From: Petunia secreta | Lineage: Eukaryota > Streptophyta > Magnoliopsida > Solanales > Solanaceae | Length of the DNA: 64,000 nucleotides | Direction: 5' to 3' | Assembly: GCA_029990175.1 (NCBI GenBank) | Contig: JARKIP010000005.1 | Location: 50,705,001 to 50,769,000 of the forward strand | In this document: positions 1 through 12,133 of the stretch, in pieces | Position numbering within the stretch: position 1 is the stretch's first letter | How the letters are laid out: every line of letters starts with the position of its first letter | Program-made: the position numbers and the translations under genes | Notes under the pieces: generated by a model | What the model was told of the DNA's origin: nothing | The model's database searches: none | What the model saw: the letters and a program-made list of their open reading frames with translations, nothing else

Positions 1-289
1 AATTGTTCTGGAACAAACTTTGCAATTCGTCCAAAACGGAAATGGACACTAAACAGCAGTATTCTAGGATATTACGAGTAGTGTTGTAGGGATTCTCAGA
101 AGCAACTGGAATAACTAGGGTAATAAAAAATGAAGCCATAACATTAGAAACTGCTATCTCAGTTAATCTATGTCTACAAGAAGAGTTGCAGTTTTGATTG
201 CTAACAAAGGTTATATGAGTCCTTCCAGGGGACTGTTTTGCATCCGTAAATTATTGTACTCCTATCTGTTAACAGAGTAATGCATGCAG

Positions 290-1012
290 GTCTCTGAAGC
301 ATCTGTTAGCAGGAACCGTAGTACCATTATTGTTCCAGCAGGAAGTTCCCGAGATGAGGGATGGGCAGCATTTAGGAATATTTTGGCAGAGATTAATGAA
401 GCATCAAGGCTATTTATCTCTCCTGGTCAGGTACTTTTCCAGTCTTTACCTTTCTGTATCCTTTTTATAATTGAGGCATCTCACAAATTATAGCTGCATT
501 CTTTTCTTGTTATGAAATGCACTAAAGCAGCAGACTTCGGAAACCCCAGAGCGTCTTGGGCTTTCAGACGATGTAGGAGCTGGTTTTATACCCAGTCACA
601 CTTCTCAATCCGCTCCAACAGCTGATTTGGGTGTAGAACGCGCCATTGATTTACCAGCGGCTGATGAAGCTAGTAACTTGGGGGTCTCCAAAGTAATCAG
701 GGCTGACCAAAAGAGATTCTTCTTTGATCTTGGGAGTAACAACAGGGGCCATTTCTTAAGAATTTCTGAGGTTTTGCTGCTTGATAAAACTTCACAGTAT
801 TTAAGCACTCTAATATGGTCTTATCTGTTTCTTATAATGTATTCTCACTGTAATGGCAGGTGGCAGGTTCTGATCGCTCTTCCATAATTCTTCCCCTTTC
901 TGGCCTGAAACAATTTCATGAAATGGTGGGTCACTTTGTGGAAATAAGCAAAGATCGGCTGGAAGGAATTACAGGTGCAAATGTTCGGACAATTGATTCC
1001 CCACAGAGATGA
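290..1012 (+). CDS. PURA1: Transcription factor Pur-alpha, C-terminal exons (partial)
   Basis: Three exons can be read: 290-430 (after TGCAG, before GTACTT), about 531-770 (before GTTTTG) and 860-1012 (after GGCAG), ending in TGA at 1010-1012. The peptides VSRNRSTIIVPAG, VIRADQKRFFFDLGSNNRG and SSIILPLSGLKQFHE are those of plant Pur-alpha 1. Pur-alpha proteins bind purine-rich single-stranded DNA and RNA through PUR repeats; in plants they are linked to promoter elements of translation-related genes. The exons cover the end of PUR repeat II and all of repeat III. The N-terminal half lies before the window. The acceptor of the second exon could be 528 or 531, because CAG is repeated there. Family assignment is strong; the number 1 in the symbol is from recall of the Arabidopsis protein. 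Confidence 0.9.
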
Positions 1013-1826
1013 ATGGTTAACCGCCTAAGGCCTGGAACCATGTGTACTGCAGCTGATGGGTGGACAATTGTGATCCTTGTGTTTATTTTCTATCTAATCA
1101 ATTGCGTGTTTTAAGTTGAATAAAATGGTATCTCTGTTTTAAGCCGAAATACAAAGTCAAATGTCAATCATCTATAGGAGGGGCAGTAAGAGAAATAAAC
1201 CATTTTGTAAGGTGAAGGCTTGTAGCATAAAATGACACACTAGTATTCAAGTTCATCTTTTCTATTTTAGGTGTGATTTAAGCTTCTTACTGTGTGAGAA
1301 ACTTTATGCTGTGGCTTGGACTTAATCATATGAATCTCAATCCTAGGTTGCCAAGTTTGGTTATTCTGGTCTTGAAGAGTTTTCCTCGTCATTGCTGTCT
1401 TGTTTTTTGTAGTCAGGCAACAGATATATATTGTAATATCATGAATGTTTTGAAAGATCAAACTCCAAAATGCCCAATATCTCCTACTCAAAATTTTGTC
1501 TTTTGAGGAGTACGGTGATGTAAAGTCGAACTTTGTCCTTTAACTGTGTTACATGTGTGAAAGTTAATCCCCCTCCCCAACTAAATGAACTCCCCCCCCC
1601 CCTCGCCCCCTCTGGGTTTGAAATGGTTTGGACTTCCCTTTGAAACAGCAATGCATTGACTAACTTTTAATTTTTGGCTAAAACTTGCACACATTTTTTG
1701 TTGTTTATAAGGGCAGTTTTCAAATTAAATTTGACAGCCCGAAAATAAATTTGAAAGGAAAGACATCTAGCAGAAAATAAAAGAACGGGCGAGGGGAAGG
1801 AATGGGGGACTTTCCAGGGTGCTAGG
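1013..1826 (+). other. Pur-alpha 3' UTR and intergenic DNA
   Basis: The 3' untranslated region follows the stop codon. A canonical AATAAA signal lies at 1119-1124. The remainder is AT-rich, with a C-rich tract near 1590-1612. I see no further coding sequence; the short open frames here have no family resemblance. Confidence 0.6.
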
Positions 1827-2722
1827 TGTTACGGGGTTAAATTTTTCGCACTTAAACCCGCACGGCAAACAGCCCGCACTGTTTCAGCCTAATCGTTTGT
1901 TGTTCGTTTGGTTTTGGTTCAATGACTTAATGTAATTTCGGGACAAGTAGAACAATCAACACACACAGATTTACGGGCAAAATCTCGCCCAACTTTGTAT
2001 TAACTCGTATACAAAGAACTCACAAAATCTGAACACTTAGGCAAAAATCACTCTCTAGTGTTTTTGCCTTTGCTTAGCCATGTATATAGACAGCCTTAGA
2101 CTAGGACACTTGGCAGCCACGTTTTTGGACAGCACACTAAGGCAGTTTACATCCCAAACTGCATAGGCAACAACAATTATCTATATAATTAAAATACAAG
2201 ACAAATTACACATAGGCACAACTGCCCTAAAACATAGGAACTGCAAAACTGTTTGTAACTGCCGTCCATGTGCCCTGCACATGGCCTGAATAGCTTCAGC
2301 TGCGCCCCAACACTTAGCCAAATTCTAAGTCTCGTTGCTGCATAACGTTGCACTGAGCCAACGTCATCTTTAGCTGCCTGCACGCACAAGTCTAGCTGAC
2401 TGCGCCACGGTCACACTTAGCCAACGCCCACGCCTTAGCCGTTTCCCTCGTTCTACTGCCTTGCCTTGCTTTGTCTTGCCTTGCCTTGTTTTGCCTTGAC
2501 ATGCAATGCCATGTCAAAGTCCTTGCCAAGTTCCATCCGTCCCGTCTTCATGCCCACACATGAGATAGCAACGCAGCCCACGCACGCTGCTCACAACCTA
2601 AGTCATGCCCACACATACTTAGCCGATACATGATGTTCCCACTTAGGTTGAGCCAAGGGCCATCATGCAAATCCCCTGTCTCAACCGTGCCAATTCCGAG
2701 CAACCGAATTAAGGGGCTAACA
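1827..2722 (-). repeat. E1 3' LTR
   Basis: The 896-bp direct repeat of 7250-8145 starts TGTTAG and ends GTAACA on the minus strand. As the copy next to the purine tract, it is the 3' LTR. The gag-pol stop codon at 2709-2711 lies inside it. Confidence 0.93.
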
Positions 2723-5700
2723 AACCACCCCCACCAGATGAACTCATCGACCTCGACGAGGCAGAATCAAGATAGGCCTGCACTTGTTTCTCAAACTGCC
2801 ACAATGAAGCAGCTTTCTCCCAAGTAGCATCACTTTCAGGTTGTCCCTTCCATTGCACTAAGAATTCTGTCCGCCTGTTCTTCTTGCTCATGCCCAAAGT
2901 CCGGTGATCTAAAATCTTTTCAACGCTCACCTCAAACTGTTTGTGCACCACAGGAGGTGCCCGTTTACTTTTGTTCCTGTCCGGATCGGTAGCATCTTCA
3001 AAGTAAGGTTTCAAGAAATTCACATGAAAAGTCGGGTGTACCTTTAGCCTATCAGGTAGCTTCAGCCGGTATGCAACAGCACCCACCTTCTTGACAATCT
3101 CAAATGGCCCATCATATTTAGGAATCAAGCCACGATGAACCGTCTTGCTGCTGATTTTCTTCCAAATCTGAGGAGTAAGTTTCAGCAACACTTTGTCTCC
3201 GACATCGAACTCAACATCACGTCGACGTCGATCAGCATACTTCTTCATTCTCTTTGAGGCTTTCCTCAAGCTGTCAGCCGCTTCATCAAGCAATTCCTGC
3301 TTCTCACGAGCATATCTATAAGCTGCTGGACACTTGCCTCCCGTCTTCTGTTTTGCCACTTCCAAAGGAGTTGTTGGCTGCCTGCCCAACACAATTTCAA
3401 ACGGACTCATTTCAGTAGCTGATGATTTGTGCAAGTTGTAACAGAATTGTGCACTATCCAACAGCTCAAGCCAATTTTTCTGCGTTGCCGACACATAATG
3501 CCTTAAGTATTCTTCCAGCAAGTGGTTGAGTCTTTCTGTTTGTCCATCAGTTTGCGGGTGATTTGCTGTTGAGAATTTCAGATCAGTCCCCATCATGTTG
3601 AACAAAGCAGTCCAGAACCGACCCGTAAACCGAGCATCCCTGTCACTCACTACATCATTTGGAACACCGAAATACTTGACCACATGCTTATAAAATAACT
3701 CGGCAGCAACTTCAGATGAACACACAATAGGGGCAGCAATAAAGACTCCATACTTGGAAAATCTGTCTACAACAACCATAATCGAAGACATACCGTTCAC
3801 TTTTGGAAAGCCGCTAATGAAGTCCATAGAAACTGAAACCCACGGTCTGTCCGGAATGGGTAAAGGCTGCAACAATCCCGCTTCCTTCTTCCTTTCTGTC
3901 TTGTCTAGCTGACATACTAAACAAGTTTTTACATAGGCTTCAACATCATCTTCCATTTTAGGCCAGAAATAAGATCGAGATAACAACGCCATCATCCGTT
4001 CAACACCGGGATGGCCTGCCCACATAGTGTCATGCGTCTCTTTTAAGAGATCACGACGCAAACCAGCACCCTGAGGCACGACGATCCCCCCCCCTTTAAA
4101 ATAAAGCAGATCGTCCTCGATCCAATACCGCCTAACTGTACCATCACGTACTTGACCCATTGTCTTCACATACAAAGGATCATTCACAGCACATAACTTA
4201 ATCATATCAATGAAATCAGATTCAAGTTTAGTGATGTGATAGATAGCAGCAAATACATCTTTTCTACTCAAAGCATCCGCTACTTGATTGTGTCTACCCG
4301 GCTTATGTTCCCACATAAAATCATATTCAGCTAAGAACTCTTGCCATCTTGCTTGCTTAGGACTTAATTTCTGTTGTGTTTGAAAATAAGTATTAGCAAC
4401 ATTATCAGTTCTTACCACAAATTTTGTTCCAAGCAGGTAGACACGCCAGATTTGAAGGCAATGAACCTCAGCAACCATTTCCTTCTCATGGGCAGAATAT
4501 CTTTGCTCCGCAGCATTAAGTTTTCTGCTCTCAAACGCAACTGGATGACCCTCCTGAACCAGCACACCACCAACCGCTTTATCCGACGCATCAGTGTGTA
4601 CTTCAAATGGTAAATCAAAATCAGGCAGCCGCAACACCGGTTCCGAGGCAATAGCTTCCTTCAGCGTGTTAAATGCCTTAACACATGAATCAGACCAATC
4701 CCACTTGGTTTGTTTTTTCAATAAATCAGTCAAGGCAGCAGCTTTCTTAGAATACCCCGCTATGAACTTCCGGTAGTAATTAGCCAACCCAAGAAAAGAA
4801 CGTAATTCTTTGACATTCTTAGGAGGCTGCCATTCAACAATAGCCAACACCTTTTTAGGATCCATCCGCACCTGGTTTTCACTAACCAAGTGGCCAAGAA
4901 ATTTTATCTCTTGACTTGCAAATTCACATTTTTCTTTCTTGACAAACAATTGATATTCCCGCAGCTTTGCAAACACCTTGCGTAGATGACTTAAGTGATC
5001 ATTCAGAGAATTGCTATAAATAACGATATCATCAAGGTAGACCACAACAAAATCATCTAAGTACTCATAAAGAACATCGTTCATCAGATTACAAAAGGTA
5101 GCAGGGGCATTTGTTAAGCCGAAAGGCATTACAAGGAACTCATACGAACCATATCTAGTTACACACGTTGTCTTGCCTTCATCACCCTTTGCAATCCTTA
5201 CTTGCCAATATCCAGAACGGAGATCCAGCTTCGAGAACCACTTTGCCTTGCTCAATCTATCAAGCAGATCCTGCACAAGAGGCACAGGATATTTGTTCTT
5301 CACCGTCACCTTATTCAGCGCCCGGTAATCCACACACATACGCAATGAACCGTCCTGTTTCTTTTGGAACAAAACAGGCGCACCATAGGGAGCTTTTGAG
5401 GGTTGGACCAATCCAGCTTCAAGTAATTCATTCAATTGCTTCCTCAATTCAGCAAGTTCCATAGGCGACATACGATAGGGTGGGCGGGCAGGGGGCATAG
5501 AACCTGGAATAAGTTCAATTTTATGATCAATTGCCCTCCTTGGTGGCAGATTCTTTGGCAATTCCGGTGGCATTACATCCTCGAATTCCTGCAAGATCAC
5601 AGCAACTTCATCCGGCACTTCTACATTCACATCAGGTTTAAGTTCGATCAAGGCAGCAAGATAAGTTTCAGCACCTTTCTTCAAACCTTTTTCCAATGAG

Positions 5701-7220
5701 ATTGCAGAAATTATAGCATCCTTCCCACGTTCTTTTCCCTTTCCAAAGGGATGAGTACATTCAACAAAGCCCGGGGCAGTTTCATGCATAGACATAACTC
5801 CGTCCAAATGAGGCATCGGGACGAGTTTATGTTTTCTCATGAAATCAACTCCCAAAATCAGATCAAAGTCGTCAAGGGGACACACCATCATATCCACTTT
5901 TCCAGTCCAAGGACCAACAGTCATCGGGACATTGTAAGCCATTCCCATAACGGCTTGTGCCTTAGCATTCACAGTTTTGATCGTGCTTTGGCATTTGCTC
6001 ACAGCTAGACCGTAATCAATCACATTTTTGGCAGCAACAAATGTGTGAGTTGCTCCAGTATCAACCATAGCAACAACATTTTTAGCCCCAACCTTAACAT
6101 TGATATACATCAGAAACTTATGTGATTTATCGGACTCACCCAAAGTAGAGCAGATTTCCATCGTCCCCAACAAATGCATCGGATTGATATATGCAGCAGC
6201 TTCTTGGTTTTTCTCTTCATTTTCCTTGGCAACAAGTGCATGCAGTCTCTCTTTGTTTGGACAATTCTTGGCAATGTGAGGACCACCACAAACGAAACAG
6301 CCCTTATCTTTACCGTTCCCTTTGTTTTTGTTTCCCTCATCAACTTTTCCTTTGCCTTTATCATGAGTATAATGATCAGGTTTGCCATCTTTCTTCCAAT
6401 CTCCCCCTTTCTTGTCCTTCTTCTTCTTCTTAGATTTAGAAGTAGAAGAAGATTCAGAATACTCACGAGTCACACGGAAATCAACCAATGAATCAGCCGC
6501 AGCAATAACACTTGGGAGATCTTTAACATTCTGTCTCCTAAGTTCATTTTGCGCCCAAGCCTGCATACCTGAAATGAAGTTGTGCAGTTTATCCTCTTCC
6601 GACATGTTTTGGACGTCTAACATTAAAGAGGAGAACTCCTTAATGTAATCACGAACAGTCCCGGTCTGTCTCAATTTCTTCAAACGATCCCTAGCAATCC
6701 ATGAGGCATTACTAGGCAGAAATTGTGCCCTCAGTTCTTTCCGAAACATTTCCCACGTATTGATCTTGGGTCTGCCCGCACTTTCATCATCAGCAATGCG
6801 GGTTCGCCACCACAGTTTTGCATCACCCGTTAAATACATGGTTGTAATGTTTACCTTTTCAGTTTCAGAAATATGAGCATTGGAGAAATAGGTCTCCATA
6901 TCCCACAGAAAATTCTCCAATTCTTTGGCACTTCGTGATCCAGCAAACGCCTTAGGTTCAGGATTTTTTGGCTTAGATCGTTCCTCATTACCTTGGCCCG
7001 TTGCAGCAATAGCCCTGCGAAGCACAACAATCTCAGCCTTCAGATCTTCATTGTTCTTCACAAGACCTTCAATCAGGGTCGTTTTTGCTTCCAGATCTGC
7101 CTGCAAACGACCCACCTGCGTCAAGATATCAACAAGATCAATTGCATCGTCGGTCATCCCAACCAGTGCTTCAAGTCGAGACACCCGTTCACGCAATTCA
7201 GCACTTGTATTACCCGCCAT
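2709..7220 (-). CDS. E1 Gag-Pol polyprotein with chromodomain, 1503 aa
   Basis: A single open frame encodes all functions needed for retrotransposition. In order (approximate residues): an N-terminal coiled region and retrotransposon gag domain (1-300), a zinc knuckle starting CFVCGGPH (308), a retropepsin with D-T-G in [10 protein letters not shown] (387), a reverse transcriptase with YLDD (728), RNase H (877), an integrase with HHCC finger (1060-1105) and DDE core (D about 1135, D in SDRDARF near 1190, E in DGQTERLN near 1220), and a C-terminal chromodomain with VQWKGQ and ATWE (1425-1485). Gag and Pol share one frame with no shift or stop. ATG 7220 lies only 30 bp from the LTR, so the leader is unusually short. 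The last codons overlap the purine tract and the 3' LTR. The chromodomain is expected to guide integration to marked chromatin (family knowledge). Confidence 0.95.
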   Translation of the reverse strand: MAGNTSAELRERVSRLEALVGMTDDAIDLVDILTQVGRLQADLEAKTTLIEGLVKNNEDLKAEIVVLRRAIAATGQGNEERSKPKNPEPKAFAGSRSAKELENFLWDMETYFSNAHISETEKVNITTMYLTGDAKLWWRTRIADDESAGRPKINTWEMFRKELRAQFLPSNASWIARDRLKKLRQTGTVRDYIKEFSSLMLDVQNMSEEDKLHNFISGMQAWAQNELRRQNVKDLPSVIAAADSLVDFRVTREYSESSSTSKSKKKKKDKKGGDWKKDGKPDHYTHDKGKGKVDEGNKNKGNGKDKGCFVCGGPHIAKNCPNKERLHALVAKENEEKNQEAAAYINPMHLLGTMEICSTLGESDKSHKFLMYINVKVGAKNVVAMVDTGATHTFVAAKNVIDYGLAVSKCQSTIKTVNAKAQAVMGMAYNVPMTVGPWTGKVDMMVCPLDDFDLILGVDFMRKHKLVPMPHLDGVMSMHETAPGFVECTHPFGKGKERGKDAIISAISLEKGLKKGAETYLAALIELKPDVNVEVPDEVAVILQEFEDVMPPELPKNLPPRRAIDHKIELIPGSMPPARPPYRMSPMELAELRKQLNELLEAGLVQPSKAPYGAPVLFQKKQDGSLRMCVDYRALNKVTVKNKYPVPLVQDLLDRLSKAKWFSKLDLRSGYWQVRIAKGDEGKTTCVTRYGSYEFLVMPFGLTNAPATFCNLMNDVLYEYLDDFVVVYLDDIVIYSNSLNDHLSHLRKVFAKLREYQLFVKKEKCEFASQEIKFLGHLVSENQVRMDPKKVLAIVEWQPPKNVKELRSFLGLANYYRKFIAGYSKKAAALTDLLKKQTKWDWSDSCVKAFNTLKEAIASEPVLRLPDFDLPFEVHTDASDKAVGGVLVQEGHPVAFESRKLNAAEQRYSAHEKEMVAEVHCLQIWRVYLLGTKFVVRTDNVANTYFQTQQKLSPKQARWQEFLAEYDFMWEHKPGRHNQVADALSRKDVFAAIYHITKLESDFIDMIKLCAVNDPLYVKTMGQVRDGTVRRYWIEDDLLYFKGGGIVVPQGAGLRRDLLKETHDTMWAGHPGVERMMALLSRSYFWPKMEDDVEAYVKTCLVCQLDKTERKKEAGLLQPLPIPDRPWVSVSMDFISGFPKVNGMSSIMVVVDRFSKYGVFIAAPIVCSSEVAAELFYKHVVKYFGVPNDVVSDRDARFTGRFWTALFNMMGTDLKFSTANHPQTDGQTERLNHLLEEYLRHYVSATQKNWLELLDSAQFCYNLHKSSATEMSPFEIVLGRQPTTPLEVAKQKTGGKCPAAYRYAREKQELLDEAADSLRKASKRMKKYADRRRRDVEFDVGDKVLLKLTPQIWKKISSKTVHRGLIPKYDGPFEIVKKVGAVAYRLKLPDRLKVHPTFHVNFLKPYFEDATDPDRNKSKRAPPVVHKQFEVSVEKILDHRTLGMSKKNRRTEFLVQWKGQPESDATWEKAASLWQFEKQVQAYLDSASSRSMSSSGGGGLLAP
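2723..2736 (-). promoter_or_regulatory. E1 polypurine tract
   Basis: Read on the minus strand this is a G-rich purine run broken by a few T, directly next to the 3' LTR. It would prime plus-strand DNA synthesis. It is also coding, giving the glycine run near the C-terminus of Gag-Pol. Confidence 0.7.
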
Positions 7221-7235
7221 AGATCCAACAACCGT

Positions 7236-7247
7236 GCTCTGATACCA
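7236..7247 (-). promoter_or_regulatory. E1 primer binding site (tRNA-iMet)
   Basis: The minus strand reads TGGTATCAGAGC two bases inside the 5' LTR. This is complementary to the 3' end of plant initiator tRNA-Met, the common primer for plant LTR elements, and it fixes the direction of the element. Confidence 0.92.
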
Positions 7248-7249
7248 GT

Positions 7250-8145
7250 TGTTACGGGGTTAAATTTTTCGCACTTAAACCCGCACGGCAAACAGCCCGC
7301 ACTGTTTCAGCCTAATCGTTTGTTGTTCGTTTGGTTTTGGTTCAATGACTTAATGTAATTTCGGGACAAGTAGAACAATCAACACACACAGATTTACGGG
7401 CAAAATCTCGCCCAACTTTGTATTAACTCGTATACAAAGAACTCACAAAATCTGAACACTTAGGCAAAAATCACTCTCTAGTGTTTTTGCCTTTGCTTAG
7501 CCATGTATATAGACAGCCTTAGACTAGGACACTTGGCAGCCACGTTTTTGGACAGCACACTAAGGCAGTTTACATCCCAAACTGCATAGGCAACAACAAT
7601 TATCTATATAATTAAAATACAAGACAAATTACACATAGGCACAACTGCCCTAAAACATAGGAACTGCAAAACTGTTTGTAACCGCCGTCCATGTGCCCTG
7701 CACATGGCCTGAATAGCTTCAGCTGCGCCCCAACACTTAGCGAAATTCTAAGTCTCGTTGCTGCATAACGTTGCACTGAGCCAACGTCATCTTTAGCTGC
7801 CTGCACGCACAAGTCTAGCTGACTGCGCCACGGTCACACTTAGCCAACGCCCACGCCTTAGCCGTTTCCCTCGTTCTACTGCCTTGCCTTGCTTTGTCTT
7901 GCCTTGCCTTGTTTTGCCTTGACATGCAATGCCATGTCAAAGTCCTTGCCAAGTTCCATCCGTCCCGTCTTCATGCCCACACATGAGATAGCAACGCAGC
8001 CCACGCACGCTGCTCACAACCTAAGTCATGCCCACACATACTTAGCCGATACACGATGTTCCCACTTAGGTTGAGCCAAGGGCCATCATGCAAATCCCCT
8101 GTCTCAACCGTGCCAATTCCAAGCAACCGAATCAAGGGGCTAACA
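7250..8145 (-). repeat. E1 5' LTR
   Basis: This copy lies beside the primer site and carries the promoter used by the element. It matches 1827-2722 except for about five single-base differences, for example near 7683, 7741 and 8053. Both copies hold a run of TTGCC/TTGCT short repeats. Confidence 0.93.
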
Positions 8146-8147
8146 CT

Positions 8148-8190
8148 AGGGGGAGGGAGGGAGGGAGAGAGAGAGAGAGAGAGAGAGATA
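8148..8190. repeat. GGGA/GA microsatellite
   Basis: A run of GGGA units passes into (GA)n directly after the E1 target duplication. Confidence 0.9.
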
Positions 8191-8489
8191 GATCATGCAT
8201 TTACTGATTTGGTATAAAAATCTGTTGTGGATATGTTTTTACTGAGTGTGATGAGAGAACTATAACGTACAAAAGTTAGCAGATGAAGTTCGTTAGCTAG
8301 CAGATGTAGGTTGTTACCTAGCTTGCATAAGCTGAGATGTAGCTATTCATCAGCTTGTTACCACTTACCACTATTACATCTTTTCTATCGATTAGAATTA
8401 GTACGTTACAACTGAGAATTATCAATGAAAACATAAATTTAGCTAAGCACTGTCTTAACTGCCCTCTCGGATTCCTATATACTTAGAGG

Positions 8490-10190
8490 TAATTTGTTTT
8501 TATTAAGATTAAGAGATTTGAATTTGAATACACATGAATATTAAGATATGGTATTAAGTTAAGAACACTGATTAATTAAGACCGTTTATTTTTTCGATAT
8601 TTGAACATTTATAATTTATATTTATTTTTTATTAAAGTTTATACATACTATAAAATAGTTTAACTATTATATCCACGAGATATTAGATTATAAGGTGGTG
8701 GTTTGTGGTGGTATGGCGGTGGTGTCTGGCAACAGGGTCGTCTCAAGAAGATTGGGGGCCTAAAGCCAAGCTTCACGGAGAGGCCCTATTTTTTTTTCAT
8801 TTGAAGAACATTTTTCCCTATTTTTCGATTCAAGAATTTTATTGTTTGTTAAATCAATCAAAGGTTCCTTTTTTATTTAATTAATTCTTTAAATTTTCTC
8901 CTTTTTTTCTCTTTTTGCACAGTCGGATTCATATTTTCTAGTTGACATATTTATATTGATTAAATTCTAATAATAGCTAAAACAAAAAATATATACTTAA
9001 AAAGTAACAATATCAACAAGAACAAATTTTCAATGAAAAAATAAAATAAAAAGTTAGAACAATAAATCTTGCTCAGGAAATTGATAAGTTGATATAATAA
9101 TATCAAAGTAGTGTTGGTGCTACTTCAATATAATGATTTGTTGTTGCAATTGCTTGAAAATTTTGATCTTTGTAACTTGTAAGAAGTAAATTCTATAGAA
9201 AAAAAAGTATTTGTATTTAGAAGACTCGGAATATTCAATAAAAAAAGAATAAGAACTGTAAAAGAAGATAAATACTACTTATAAGTAATTCTTAGGATAT
9301 AAATTAGCCAACAAAAAAGATATCCACCTAAATAAAGATAATATAATTATCAAAAAATAAAAACTCTTCTACTTCCCTATAAATGCAACGATTCCACTCC
9401 CTACATTAAAAGGACAACGTCATAGTATTTCTCCCTAAAATTTCTCTTCTGAGATTGAATAGACACAATTGAAATTTTCTTTTTTTAATATAATATATAT
9501 AGTATACATTTTTTGAAAAATGTGGGGCCCCAATTTTTTGGGGGCCCCAAGCCATTGCCTCATTGGCCTTACATTCTAGCCGGCACTGTCTGGCAATAGT
9601 GATTGTTAGCAGTTGTAGTGTTGGTGGTGGTTGTGTGAAGTAGTGGTTTGATGGTAGATGTGGTTGGTGGTAGTGACTAGGGTACTGGCGGTGGTAGGTA
9701 ATGGTGGTGGTGGTGCTTGGTAGTGAAGGTAGTTGTGTTTGTGGAGGTGGTTAGTATTGGTTGGCGGTGGTGGTGGTGATCATTGTGCTAATGACAATGA
9801 TAACGGCAGTGATAGGTAGTGGTGATGATTGATCAAGATAATGGTGGTTGTGATGGTGGAGGTGATTGGTGTGGTAGTGATAGTTAGTGGTTGGTGGTTG
9901 TAGCAGTAGGTTATGATGGTAGAGGTGGTTAGTGGTTATTATTGATGTCTAGTGGTGGTAGACAACGGTTGTAGTGGACTGGTAGTTAGTTGTGTAATAT
10001 ATGGATGAGTGATGGACCTCTTAATGGTATTAAGACTTTACTCAAAATCTTAATTATACAGATCTATTAAGAGCCATTAAGTGGTTAAATATTAATAAAA
10101 ACAAACACACTTAATGGTTTGAGGTCTGAACCAATCAGATTTAGACCTCCATTAAGTGCAAACAAATGAAGCCTTAGCCAAGCTCACATA
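8490..10190. repeat. Possible old DNA element with inverted ends and a GGT-rich core
   Basis: The left side has TTTGTTTTTATTAAG (about 8498) and the right side has TTAATAAAAACAAACA (about 10093), an inverted arrangement. TTAAG/CTTAAT motifs recur toward both ends. The middle (8690-8722 and 9597-9990) is dominated by GGTGGT-type repeats. I infer an old non-autonomous DNA transposon later split by the hAT element at 8733. No target duplication was identified and the exact ends are unknown. The stretch 8191-8490 shows nothing I can identify. Confidence 0.35.
8733..9588. mobile_element. Non-autonomous hAT element with 8-bp duplication
   Basis: Terminal inverted repeats are CAGGGTCGTCT at the left and, read inward from the right, CAGTGCCGGCT. 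The 8-bp duplication TCTGGCAA is perfect at 8725-8732 and 9589-9596. GGGGCC-rich subterminal motifs occur near both ends. The inside is AT-rich and encodes no transposase. The length of 856 bp and the 8-bp duplication are typical of deleted hAT derivatives that move with a transposase supplied elsewhere. Confidence 0.85.
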
Positions 10191-10387
10191 TATAATTCGG
10201 CAGTCTCAAGCTTTCCTTATCCCTTTGTCAACTGAAAACTAACTTTTATTCAACCTGGAGATGTCAATAGCCCTAATTACATATGACTTGTCATTTTTAC
10301 TTATCATTTTTTCTAAAAAAAGTTTTCTTTCACCTATCATTTATAGCAAATCAAGAGAGATTTAATAATGTTATTCTAATTTTATTT
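9997..10387. other. Intergenic DNA before the Copia element
   Basis: AT-rich sequence contains the right part of the possible DNA element, then about 190 bp leading to the 5' end of the Copia LTR. No gene is seen. Confidence 0.5.
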
Positions 10388-11246
10388 TGTTGAGTTAAAT
10401 ATTCTGAAGAATGACAAATGAAGGACTTAGTGGAGAACCTAGTCCTTGAGGAGAAGGGCACGATTGATCGAAAAGATTGTCGGATGCAAATTCATGTAGA
10501 ACTAGGAGTAGTGACGCGTGTGCAGATGCGTATCCTAGTCAGCAAAAGAAGTGTCGTGGCTGTCTAATTGAAGTGTGAACGAGAGTTGGTACTGAACGAG
10601 GAGTGTATCACTGGGAATCTGGACTTACCATAATTGTAAGGTTTCCCTGTGAAACACTGCTAGGGTTACAAAGCCCATATAAAAGCAAGTAATTGGGGCA
10701 ACCGATCTCAGTCATTCACTATGAGAGTTGAGAGCAAACAAAAGGTGATTCAATAATTCTTAAATTGACTTAACGGTGATGACAACCATTGAAGAACTCG
10801 GAGCATAATTAGCAAACTGATTAGGTTCTTTATTGTAGTTGTCTTACTGTTACGTATTGTTGGTTTTACCTATCTGCTTATATTAGAAGCCATTGTAATA
10901 GGTGAACTTGTGAGTGATTACTTTGTAAAGCTAGAGTTTAGCTTTGTGAGTGTTTAGGGTCTAGAGTGTAGCCCCTTGGTTATAGAGTTTGTAATCTAAA
11001 AACTTGCTCTTTGTGTTAGTGCAAGTGTTTTCAAAATCCCAGAGTGTGGCTCGTGGGTTTTTTCCCTAGAGCAAGGAGTTTTCCACGTAAAAACGCCGTG
11101 TTCTTTATCTACTGTTTTACATTTAGTTTGGTGAGTGTTGATCGAACTCAGTTCTTGTAACCAAGAGTCAGGTTCTTTGACAAAAATTGGAGGACACTAT
11201 TCAATTCCCCATTCTAGTGTCCCTAAGAGGTCCATAGATTATACCA
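10388..11246 (+). repeat. Copia 5' LTR
   Basis: The 859-bp LTR starts TGTTGAG and ends TATACCA, where the 3' copy ends TATAACA. Many substitutions separate it from the 3' copy, so the insertion is old. Confidence 0.88.
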
Positions 11247-11248
11247 AG

Positions 11249-11260
11249 TGGTATCAGAGC
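11249..11260 (+). promoter_or_regulatory. Copia primer binding site (tRNA-iMet)
   Basis: TGGTATCAGAGC lies two bases after the 5' LTR and matches the initiator tRNA-Met primer site. Confidence 0.9.
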
Positions 11261-11292
11261 AGGTCTTCTCGTCATTAGGCTAACACCTTGAG

Positions 11293-12133
11293 ATGGATCT
11301 AATCATGAATGCACCACCTACAATCACTGAAGGACAGTCCGTGCTAAGGCCGCCTCAATTCAATGGGCAATACCATGCCTGATGGAAAAGTAGAATGGAG
11401 AACTATATATGTGCTGAGGATTATCAATTATGGATAATTGTATCTGAAGGAAATCTAATCCCTACTAAGACAGTTGGTGAAGGAGCTGCCGCTTATACTT
11501 AACCAAAGGAAAGATCTGAGTATAATGATGCTGATTACAAGATGATTGAAAAGAATCACAAGGCCAAGAGACTTGTAATCTGCTGACTAGGTCCTGAGGA
11601 GTTTAACAGAGTCTCATCTTACAAGACTGTCAAAGAAATTTGGGATGCCTTAGAAGTTGCTCATGAATGAACCACTAAAGTAAAGGATTCAAAAAGAAGA
11701 ATGCTAAAAAGACAATTCGAGTTGTTCACAATAGGTGAGAAGGAGTCCATTCAGGATATGATGACTAGGCTGACCATTATCACAAATGAGATGAGATCTC
11801 TAGACATGGAGCTACCAGAAGTTGAAATGGTTGATAAAATGCTAAATGTTCTTCCTGACGCTTGGGAACCAAATATGACTGCTATTATTGAGTTAAAACC
11901 ACTAAAATCTATCAAGTTAGAGGAATTAGTGGGCAGCTTGAAGACTCATGAGATGATTAAGGAGTCCAAGAACAATTCAGGACCCAAGAAGGAAAAGACT
12001 CTTGCTCTTGAGGCAACCGATGAACCTGAGGTAGATTTGCAAACTGTTGAATCAGCAATGGTTAGTGCACTCAGACAACATTTCAACCTTGGAAAGTTTA
12101 AAGGGTTCAAGAAGAATACAAAGGACAACTCTG
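11293..12133 (+). pseudogene. Copia gag, N-terminal part, broken
   Basis: The frame starts at ATG 11293. It resembles the N-terminal Gag region of plant Copia elements: a W-containing motif near QFNGQYH, then VKEIWDAL and a UBN2-like region around 11701-12100. Stops interrupt it near 11373, 11500, 11585 and 11668. The longest clean piece is 11701-12133. The frame is cut at 12133 by E2 and resumes at 34582. Confidence 0.8.

Larger units (their letters stand above)
1827..8145 (-). mobile_element. E1: complete Ty3/gypsy chromovirus
   Basis: This is a full-length LTR retrotransposon on the minus strand. Two 896-bp LTRs (1827-2722 and 7250-8145) differ at about five positions by eye. The ends are TG...CA and the 5-bp duplication CTAGG lies at 1822-1826 and 8146-8150. 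Between the LTRs is one uninterrupted gag-pol frame, a tRNA-iMet primer site and a purine tract. Near-identical LTRs and an open frame indicate a recent insertion by an element that may still be functional. The C-terminal chromodomain places it among chromoviruses; I cannot decide between the Galadriel, Tekay and Reina lineages without a tree. Confidence 0.95.

Noticed and set aside
6110..6466. Lysine/arginine-rich 118-aa ORF on the minus strand
   Set aside because: It is a shadow frame of the E1 Gag region around the zinc knuckle.
9597..9990. Glycine/valine-rich protein from the GGT tract
   Set aside because: The tract is low-complexity DNA without a start codon in a sensible context and is interrupted by stops.
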